From Bradyrhizobium sp. CCGUVB1N3 (GTDB lineage Bacteria; Pseudomonadota; Alphaproteobacteria; Rhizobiales; Xanthobacteraceae): a stretch of 64,000 nt of DNA. The DNA is taken from the NCBI RefSeq assembly GCF_024199925.1, contig NZ_JANADR010000002.1, forward strand, positions 248,001 through 312,000, written 5' to 3'. The notes beneath the pieces were generated by a model that saw only the letters and a list, made by a program, of their open reading frames with translations, was not told the DNA's origin and made no database searches. Positions 8,820 through 14,433 of this stretch are shown here, one piece after another (position 1 is the stretch's first letter; each line of letters begins with the position of its first letter). The translations under genes were made by a program, and so were the position numbers.

Positions 8820-9120
8820 ATAGCAATGGGATCATTGGGTGACCGTTGGCGAATTACGACGAACCGGGTGAAGCCGTTAGCAACGTACCCCCGGAGCCGG
8901 AGACGTCCTCGATGTCACCTGGTGGCGGCCCACCCTCTGTATTCGACATGGACTTGATGGTTTTTCGCAGAAAGCCAAAGGTTTTGATATTGCCCCGCAG
9001 TGAAGACGAAATGACAAAGCGACTTTTACATTAGCAAAATAACCAGTTTTCAGGCCTCAGATCAAACCAAGAGCCCTTGACAACACGGAAGGGCGTCTAA
9101 CTGTTCACCTAATCTCACAA
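8820..9120 (-). pseudogene. Internally deleted copy of the gene B cassette
   Basis: Bases 8810-8925 match the 3' end and poly(A) region of gene B (minus strand). Bases 8926-9120 match the promoter and border-flanking region of the same cassette (10330-10515). The coding middle is gone. The junction is at GGTGGCGGCC/CACCCTCTG, about 8928. This is a remnant of a third copy of the minus-strand cassette. Confidence 0.65.
9019..9043 (-). repeat. Decayed T-DNA border remnant
   Basis: GCGACTTTTACATTAGCAAA and the following bases align with the flank and right part of border 4 (GCGACGTTTACATCACAATA). The GCGAC and TTTACAT blocks are shared; the core ATATATCCTG has degenerated to AAAATAACC. The same sequence recurs at 10414-10438. 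Confidence 0.45.
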
Positions 9121-9140
9121 TCCGTGATGTAAACGTCGCC
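9107..9140. repeat. Two half-borders joined head to head
   Basis: CTCACAAT at 9113-9120 equals the right half of border 2 on the minus strand. It is followed by GTGATGTAAACGTCGC (9124-9139), which is the exact reverse complement of the border 4 flank GCGACGTTTACATCAC. The conserved core ATATATCCTGCCG is missing between them. This looks like an inverted fusion of two border ends. Confidence 0.55.
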
Positions 9141-9141
9141 T

Positions 9142-9281
9142 CCCCCGCCGAGGGGATCGCGGAGGCTGCGACGCGGCCGACGATGCGCTTGTGGGTATCC
9201 GTCCGAGGGCCCAGCACAGCATCCTCAAAGGCCAATATAATAGCTGAGTATCATGCCATGGGATGCCGAGCGGTTGACGAG
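9142..9281 (+). repeat. 140-bp direct repeat, copy 1 (copy 2 at 12757-12896)
   Basis: From CCCCCGCCGAGGGG to CGGTTGACGAG the two copies are identical as far as I can read. Copy 2 begins immediately outside border 3; copy 1 begins immediately outside the head-to-head half-borders. The repeat carries the start of the gene A-like fragment (IIAEYHAMGCRAVDE). It marks a duplication of DNA flanking a border. Confidence 0.85.
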
Positions 9282-9407
9282 GATGACATCGAGCACGTCC
9301 TCACAATTCCCGCGACGGACTTTATGCATGAATCCGGAGTCCGTTTCTCTCGAAGCCGTTCGTGGACGTTTGACATCGTCGCGAATACTCCGGTAATCCC
9401 TGACTAA
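9230..9407 (+). pseudogene. Gene A paralogue, 3' fragment
   Basis: IIAEYHAMGCRAVDEDDIEH followed by TIPATDFMHE and FDIVANTPVIPD aligns with the last 60 residues of gene A (IADIVAKYHAVGCDQVVGTD, VPDTDWIHYD, FDVVAISPVLLDP). Only this C-terminal part remains. The upstream sequence is the 140-bp repeat, not coding sequence of the family. The region 9408-9715 after it contains no gene I can support. Confidence 0.65.
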
Positions 9408-9715
9408 GGGATGCTTTCGGGAATGTTGCTGGCAGCGCTGTTGAACCCGCCGGAAACAGAGAGTGGTTTGTTGTGCTCGGGCAGTGCGCCGATGCGCCAT
9501 CGGCCTACTGTTGCATAGTTTTCTCTTGTTGTTGTTCTTGTTTTCGTTAGTTATGTTTTTGTGCCATGGCGTCTTGTTGTTGTACTGTTCACTGAGTGAA
9601 ATTAAAATTAGCGCGTTTGTTTGTGCATCTATCTTCTCAGATTGTGTTGCATCTTGTGGATGAACGGATGCACCCATACTTGAAATAAACGAGTGCCGTT
9701 ATTGCCGGGCCAGCG

Positions 9716-9727
9716 TTTTATTTATTT
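9716..9727 (-). promoter_or_regulatory. Poly(A)-signal-like sequence downstream of gene B
   Basis: On the minus strand it reads AAATAAATAAAA, about 140 bp after the gene B stop. Between them is a TG-rich tract (TTTGTTTGTAGTGTTGTGTC) of the type seen upstream of plant poly(A) sites. The deleted copy at 8810 retains the same AAATAAA. Confidence 0.4.
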
Positions 9728-9865
9728 CATAGCAAAACATTACATAAACACTCGCCGCATATACCGAGTGGCGATACAATCGTCGCTTACAGCGCGTACA
9801 AATACATGCAAACCAATAAGACACAACACTACAAACAAACGCCAGGCCAATATACGGCTACTTGA

Positions 9866-10195
9866 TCACTCCGCCCTTATCGCCCGCCCCCATGACACGA
9901 CGTCGATGCAATCGATGGTTGACCCTTGGCGAATTGCAACGAACCAGATGAACCCCTTAGCAAGACACCACGCCGGAGCCTGAGCCGGAGACGTCGGCAA
10001 TGTCACCCTCTCGGCGGGCTTAAGGCTGCGAGTCTGGACACACAGACGTGCATCCGCCTGACTCATGTAGACGTAAGAGAGATTGACATTACTTAACCCA
10101 AAATGGGTTTCGTATTGAACCTTGCGTTTTTCGATGCTGCTGGTCAGCGCGACAGGCTCGGCAACAACGACTGGATCGCCAGCGAGCCACGACAT
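9866..10195 (-). CDS. Gene B: unrecognised 109-residue protein, minus-strand T-DNA-like cassette
   Basis: I do not recognise it. Start ATG 10195 (MSWLAGDPVVV) was chosen because the same point begins gene C (MPWITGNAVTV) and because conserved promoter-like DNA begins just upstream. The frame is open further back to 10372. Shared with gene C: YxYMSxxxAxxCVxxRS, then SPAxAPxxC, a WF pair, and DVVSWGxAI near the C-terminus. Two conserved Cys residues could pair. There is no Shine-Dalgarno; upstream DNA reads TTTCCAGTCTCGCTTCTCTG. Roughly 40% identical to gene C by eye. Confidence 0.6.
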   Translation of the reverse strand: MSWLAGDPVVVAEPVALTSSIEKRKVQYETHFGLSNVNLSYVYMSQADARLCVQTRSLKPAERVTLPTSPAQAPAWCLAKGFIWFVAIRQGSTIDCIDVVSWGRAIRAE

Positions 10196-10375
10196 CAGAG
10201 AAGCGAGACTGGAAATGAGATCAAAAGTGATGGGTTTGTGAGTGATTGAACCAAATGGGCTGAGGTTGATAAAGGCAAAGAGTGACCTTTTCAGGCAACT
10301 AGGGAGGCGTTCTTTCTTACTGGGCCACCCTCTGTATTCGACATGGACTTGATGGTTTTCGCAGAAAGCCAACGG
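10196..10375 (-). promoter_or_regulatory. Conserved promoter block of gene B
   Basis: This block is shared with the upstream regions of gene C (11314-11480), the deleted copy (8926-9000) and the orphan copy (32570-32745). Read on the minus strand it has TTTATCA at 10268-10274 in the TATA position, then CACTCACAAACCCATCAC, a CA-rich leader, then the start codon. The orphan copy has a better TATAAAT at the same place. There are no upstream ATGs in the leader. Confidence 0.45.
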
Positions 10376-10413
10376 TTTTTGATATTGCCCCGCAGTGAAG
10401 ACGAAATGACGAA

Positions 10414-10438
10414 GCGACTTTTACATTAGCAAAATAAC
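10414..10438 (-). repeat. Decayed T-DNA border remnant
   Basis: Same degenerate sequence as 9019-9043 (GCGACTTTTACATTAGC). It aligns with the GCGACGTTTACAT flank and right part of border 4. It lies about 90 bp inside border 2. A third, weaker version is at about 11535-11555 in the gene C cassette. Confidence 0.4.
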
Positions 10439-10503
10439 CAGTTCGCAGGCCTCAGATCAAGCCAAGAGCCCTTGACAATACGGAAGGGCGTCTAACTGTT
10501 CAC

Positions 10504-10528
10504 CTAAATCTCACAATATATCCTGCCG
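10504..10528 (-). repeat. T-DNA border-like repeat 2 (left part conserved)
   Basis: On the minus strand it reads CGGCAGGATATATTGTGA, then GATTTAG. The first 18 bases are identical to border 4 and match Agrobacterium borders. The terminal GTAAAC has become ATTTAG. GGC triplets precede it. It separates the segment with genes A and B from the segment with gene C. The stretch 10529-10840 holds no gene I can support. Confidence 0.7.
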
Positions 10529-10841
10529 CCGCCGCAGATCGGCACCCAATTGACCCGGCCACGCCAGTTTGACCCTCGACGATATTTTCTACGACCCGCC
10601 CGGGAAAGACCTCTGGACATAAACCGGACTAGAGGACTCGGCTATTGCTACCGTACCGTTTACGCCACTCATTCAAATATCGAGTTGTGCGAAATGTCGG
10701 TCCCCTTGGAGGACGACGTAGTGACCTCAACACAACACACCACTCTCGTTTAATTAAGAAGACTTGGCATACTACATTGACCCCATAGTCACGAACAGAA
10801 TGAAACTTGAAATAGACAACTCATTTTACAATCTGGCCTGA

Positions 10842-10849
10842 CTTATTTA
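10842..10849 (-). promoter_or_regulatory. Poly(A)-signal-like sequence downstream of gene C
   Basis: AAATAAGT on the minus strand, about 130 bp after the gene C stop. Upstream TG-rich runs (TTGTTTTTGCACTTGTTTGC) mirror those of gene B. This is weaker than AATAAA. Confidence 0.3.
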
Positions 10850-10980
10850 AAAACTATTACATAGAGCCCGCCGCTATGGCGGGTAATAGGTATCAGGAGC
10901 TACAAAGCAAACAAGTGCAAAAACAATAAGAAGCGCACAACCCCACGAACAATGCCAGGCCAACTGTCGGACGAACTTGA

Positions 10981-11313
10981 TCACCGCTTTATCGCCTGCC
11001 CCCATGACACAACATCGAAGTTGGAAGCGGTGACGGCTGTACCGGCGAGAACACCGATGAACCAGTCATACCCGTTATCAACGCAATTGCTCGGAGCCTC
11101 GGCCGGAGACGTGCTCGATTCCACCGACGTAACGCTGCCAAAGCTGCGACTCGCGACACATGTACGTGCAGCGTCTTCACTCATATAGAAGTAAGAGAGA
11201 GTTACACTACTTCGTCCGAGATAGTTTGCGTACATGATCTTTCGGGCATTGATGATGCCCGTCAGCGAACCAGAAGTATCAACGGTGACTGCGTTGCCAG
11301 TGATCCACGGCAT
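10981..11313 (-). CDS. Gene C: unrecognised 110-residue paralogue of gene B
   Basis: MPWITGNAVTVDTSGSLTGI through FDVVSWGQAIKR. It shares spacing and key residues with gene B: YFYMSEDAARTCVASRS, SPAEAPSNC, DWF and DVVSWG. Length is the same within one residue. It is rich in Ser, Thr and Val with one long polar middle, and has no signal peptide or membrane segment. There is no Shine-Dalgarno; CCATAAA lies about 80 bp upstream in the TATA position. It sits alone between borders 2 and 3. Function unknown. Confidence 0.6.
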   Translation of the reverse strand: MPWITGNAVTVDTSGSLTGIINARKIMYANYLGRSSVTLSYFYMSEDAARTCVASRSFGSVTSVESSTSPAEAPSNCVDNGYDWFIGVLAGTAVTASNFDVVSWGQAIKR

Positions 11314-11392
11314 CTCGAGAGAGAGGGCTGGAAATTAGATCAAAGCAAAGGTAATTGTGTTTGTGAGTGATGGAGCCAAAAGCGCTGGAGCT

Positions 11393-11399
11393 TTATGGA
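11393..11399 (-). promoter_or_regulatory. TATA-position sequence of gene C
   Basis: CCATAAA on the minus strand, about 80 bp before ATG 11313. It sits in a block aligned with the gene B and orphan promoters (shared CACTCACAAACA and TTTGATCTAATTTCCAG). Degenerate compared with TATAAAT in the orphan copy. Confidence 0.35.
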
Positions 11400-12030
11400 G
11401 GCAAAGAGTGACCTTTGCAGTCGACTAGGGTCATTCTTATTGGACTTCAATTTTTGACGGTGACATTTGATGGCTTTCGCAGAAGGCCAGAGGCTTTCAA
11501 TGTCGGCCAGGAATGCCCCGCCAAAATGGCGAGCCGACCTATGCATTAGGCAGTCATCTTCTGTCCCTGTCCAAAAGCGCAATCTTTTCGCCTCACCAAG
11601 GGTCGGCGCCGATCGTGAGCGCGGAGCCTTTCCGTGCGACTCGAAAAGGTACCCTTTGAAGATCGTATCGAGTTATTCGGTGGGGACAGCGATGTGTGAT
11701 GTTTCTTCTCCGTCATCATCCACTCCATAGATTGGCTTCTGGGAGTGCAAAAGTGGGCACACCTTGGCGAGCGGTCATCCGAGGATAATGATGGGCTCTA
11801 CGATTCCGCAAAGGGCTAGAAACCTCCGCAGTCGCAATCAAATTCTCGCAAAGAGCACAATGCGTGAAGTCACTCACTCACGCGAGGAACTCCCGGCCAC
11901 CGGGTTCCATATAAGCCTCGTTGCGTCCTGGCATTCACCCAAGACAATCTCTATTCTTGCTTTGCCTAGCACCGATCGTTTTCAAAGCACGAATTAGGCT
12001 CTCTCTTGCCTAACAGCTCAAAAACGCGGC

Positions 12031-12147
12031 ATGAAGCTTGCGTTCGCGGTGGCAGTTTGCGCGCTCGTGGCGCTGCTTGGTGGCCTTAATGCCATAGCCG
12101 CTTTCCTGGTCTTGATCGCGATCTATTTTGCTAGCCTGAAGGAGTAG
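12031..12147 (+). CDS. Possible 38-residue hydrophobic peptide
   Basis: From ATG 12031 to TAG 12145-12147. The peptide is MKLAFAVAVCALVALLGG followed by a second apolar run (AIAAFLVLIAIYF) and a charged end (SLKE). It could be one or two membrane helices. There is no clear ribosome site (CTCAAAAACGCGGC before ATG), so it may be chance. The surrounding 11560-12600 has no other gene I can support; 12241-12360 is a degenerate copy of the T/G-rich tail seen after gene A. Confidence 0.3.
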   Translation: MKLAFAVAVCALVALLGGLNAIAAFLVLIAIYFASLKE

Positions 12148-12611
12148 ATGCTTCTCGAAGCAAGAGGAAGAGTCCCTCCACCTCTCTCTCAAAGCTGCCC
12201 CCGATGGCCTGGCGCGTATTTGAGGTCTCCGCATTTTGGTCGGACCGTTTTACTTGTGTTATTTTGATTTTTGGCTTGTAAGCGTTTGTCTCGTTATTTC
12301 TGCTTTTGCGCCCCCCCCGGCGTCATGTTGTTGTACTGTTCACCTAATTCAATTAAAGGCCAGGCAGCTTTGTACATCTTGAGTCATTTTGGGATGAATA
12401 GAGAACTATTCACTTACGCGCTACGCATGGCTACGCAGATCGCTGCTCCGTTCAATTTACGGTTAAAAGAAGATCTATGCCCTGAATCAACAACGGATAT
12501 TGGCAACTTAACCGGATTCGTCTTTTAAATAGCTAAGCTTGATCCACTATTATGTTCGGAAAGTTACGTCTAAATAATGTCTAGCGGCGGACTACGACAG
12601 AAAATGACATC

Positions 12612-12734
12612 CCTGATGTAAACCTCGCCTCGGTGTTTTGAACCGCAGCTTCCGGACTTGGGCGAAGCCCAAGACTCGCGCGCAGCGCGAGCCGAAGCTG
12701 CGGTTCAAAACACCGAGGCGAGGTTTACATCAGG
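12612..12734. repeat. 123-bp three-way palindrome ending in border 3
   Basis: Two perfect 41-bp arms (12612-12652 and 12694-12734) enclose two small hairpins. 12657-12673 is CTTGGGC-GAA-GCCCAAG; 12675-12691 is CTCGCGC-GCA-GCGCGAG. Their tips are GCGAAGC and GCGCAGC, members of the unusually stable GCGNAGC mini-hairpin class. Folded, the strand gives a long stem with a T-shaped head, as in parvovirus terminal repeats. The right arm contains the right two-thirds of border 3; the left arm has the matching half-border inverted. Confidence 0.9.
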
Positions 12735-12747
12735 ATATATCCTGCCG
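12723..12747 (-). repeat. T-DNA border-like repeat 3 (full consensus)
   Basis: On the minus strand it reads CGGCAGGATATAT, CCTGAT, GTAAAC. It matches the Agrobacterium border consensus at all fixed positions (first base C, as in some octopine borders). The core CAGGATATATCCTG is itself a palindrome. GGC triplets precede it. It lies between the gene C segment and the vir-like genes. Confidence 0.85.
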
Positions 12748-12756
12748 CCGCCGCCG

Positions 12757-12896
12757 CCCCCGCCGAGGGGATCGCGGAGGCTGCGACGCGGCCGACGATG
12801 CGCTTGTGGGTATCCGTCCGAGGGCCCAGCACAGCATCCTCAAAGGCCAATATAATAGCTGAGTATCATGCCATGGGATGCCGAGCGGTTGACGAG
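12757..12896 (+). repeat. 140-bp direct repeat, copy 2
   Basis: Identical to 9142-9281 as far as I can read. It lies directly outside border 3. After CGGTTGACGAG the sequence switches to an IS110 transposase fragment, whereas copy 1 continues into the gene A-like fragment. Confidence 0.85.
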
Positions 12897-12974
12897 TGCT
12901 CTCGAAGCAAGCGGCGGCGCGCATTATTGGGCGCGAGAAATCGCCAAACTTGGACATGACGTACGATTGATATT
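12893..12974 (+). pseudogene. IS110-type transposase fragment
   Basis: About 27 codons read SALEASGGAHYWAREIAKLG followed by HDVRLI. This matches the conserved region of IS110 transposases (EASGGAHYWAR, LGHDVRLI). It is too short to be active. It separates the 140-bp repeat from the virF leader. Confidence 0.6.
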
Positions 12975-13084
12975 CGGCCGCTACTCTCTCGCTCCTCGAT
13001 TACACGTGTAACACGATATCGGTTCGATCGATTACATCCTGCATGGTAGCCTTGGAGCAGTCGGAACACGGTGGAGTCTGATCA

Positions 13085-14026
13085 ATGGATCACGATAGCG
13101 ATCAGGAACGTAAACCAGAAAGTACAGCTCATGATGGCGGCGGTGCTACACAGGTAACTGACTTGCCGAAAGCGCTGTTGGCCGACGTATTGAAGCATTT
13201 AACCACAGACAACCCGTTTGAGACAGCAAAAAACCTTACGAATTTTAAACTCGTGAGCCGCTCAGCACGAGAGGCGGTTGAGACAGCCCCCGTTAAGACG
13301 TTTCACGGTCGGCTCAAGCGTCTCGTCGAGTCAGCTGGGGTTTTGCTTGACATCGCGGTGCGCGGCTTTTGGGACCAAGAAGAGATTTACATCCCCGCCT
13401 CCGCGCCCGCTAGCGCCGTCGCGCCTACGCTTAAATTTCTGCCTGTTCGGGCAAAATCTAATTTTGTGCTTCATATTCTTAACTTGCCTCACGCGTCTGA
13501 GCAGGCTCTGGCGATCGCAAGCATAGCGCGACGCCTAGGTGACCTTGACCATGCAAACAAAGATCGCCTCGTCAATAGAGCGATCGAATTGTTTGGGCAG
13601 GACGGTCAAGAGTGGGTGGATCGACAAAGCCGCCGCCATGCTGCCCAGGCTCTTCTAACAGGTTATGACCATTTGAATGCAGACCAAAAAGTGAAAATTC
13701 TCGACACGATGCGAGCCCGTCCTGACTTGTTTTCAATCTGTGCCGCTCAGTCACACCATCTGGATCCCAGCTTGAGTTCGACATCTCGCTCCGTATCTGG
13801 GCATGCGGTAGCGTCGCAAAATGCGGATCTAGATCAGAAGATAAAGCGAATTTGGGATTCAGTTCTGGATTTGGGAGTAGCCCCATGCGAAGATAACATG
13901 AGCACACGCGAGCAAATGGATGCGGTTCGTCCCATCGGAAAATCCATCAGCGAAGCATACAATAACGCGCGAGCAGAGTTAATGGCATCTGACAGGAGCA
14001 GAGAACGCTCCAACTTGGCACGATGA
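13085..14026 (+). CDS. virF: VirF-like F-box effector
   Basis: 313 residues, longer than Agrobacterium VirF (about 200). Residues 22-55 hold an F-box: VTDLPKALLADVLKHLTTDN, then PFETAKNLTNFKLVSR. VirF in Agrobacterium has the same start (LPDHVLTEVAKRLATNNP, from memory) and binds plant Skp1/ASK proteins to target VirE2 and VIP1 for degradation. The C-terminus VRPIGKSISEAYNNARAELM then ASDRSRERSNLAR parallels the VirF tail (DARAELMSADRPRS), which is the type IV secretion signal. The middle 130 residues are extra and unrecognised, with helical repeats by eye. GGAG lies 9 bp before the ATG, so it is translated in bacteria. Confidence 0.85.
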   Translation: MDHDSDQERKPESTAHDGGGATQVTDLPKALLADVLKHLTTDNPFETAKNLTNFKLVSRSAREAVETAPVKTFHGRLKRLVESAGVLLDIAVRGFWDQEEIYIPASAPASAVAPTLKFLPVRAKSNFVLHILNLPHASEQALAIASIARRLGDLDHANKDRLVNRAIELFGQDGQEWVDRQSRRHAAQALLTGYDHLNADQKVKILDTMRARPDLFSICAAQSHHLDPSLSSTSRSVSGHAVASQNADLDQKIKRIWDSVLDLGVAPCEDNMSTREQMDAVRPIGKSISEAYNNARAELMASDRSRERSNLAR

Positions 14027-14433
14027 GTGTCGTTAGCGAGGCTTAGCATGCCTCATTTTCCGAGAGGGCTCGAAGCCCGAAGAACCATTCAGGTTTAGTG
14101 GATCACGGTCCGACCTGTTTGCCATCACTCTTCACGGGACTTACGCAACCTCAGAAGATCACAAGCCTTCGCTGCGGCGTGCCCCGACGCCGACCTGTTC
14201 CGCGGCTTGGCAGACGCTCTGGCCCCGCAAGCGCCCTGAGGCGCGGGGCATGAGCCCCTGGTCACCCCGCCGCCGTCCTCCAACGCGTTCACGAAGTCCG
14301 GTCGAAAAACGGCGTCAAAGCCGTAGCGTTCGCGCACGCCTTCAACCCTGACCGAAAATGTTCCAGAAGCCCGCCCGGCAATCATGACTAAGACGGGCTA
14401 GCCAATAATGGTCGAGTTCGTCGGCCTCAGGCC
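14027..14433. other. Gap with no recognisable gene
   Basis: Both virF and virD4 end into this 400-bp interval. Short open frames are present on both strands, but none resembles a known protein or has a ribosome site. GCGCCTCAGGGC/GCCCTGAGGCGC-type dyads around 14230-14250 could terminate either gene. Confidence 0.4.

Noticed and set aside
8450..8957. Overlapping open frames downstream of gene A
   Set aside because: They translate the T/G-rich 3' region and a deleted cassette copy; Cys-, Phe- and Val-rich composition is an artefact.
11764..11997. Open frame of 77 residues in the border 2-3 interval
   Set aside because: No similarity, no TATA or ribosome site, composition like noncoding DNA.
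12271..12528. Open frame of 85 residues before the palindrome
   Set aside because: No ribosome site, no match, and its first half is the degenerate T/G-rich tail repeated elsewhere. Not supportable as a gene.
12746..12760. Proline-rich peptide encoded by the GGC/CCG triplet run next to borders (YILPPPPPP)
   Set aside because: The same run occurs beside all four borders in different contexts and on noncoding sides. It is a DNA repeat flanking the border, not a protein motif.
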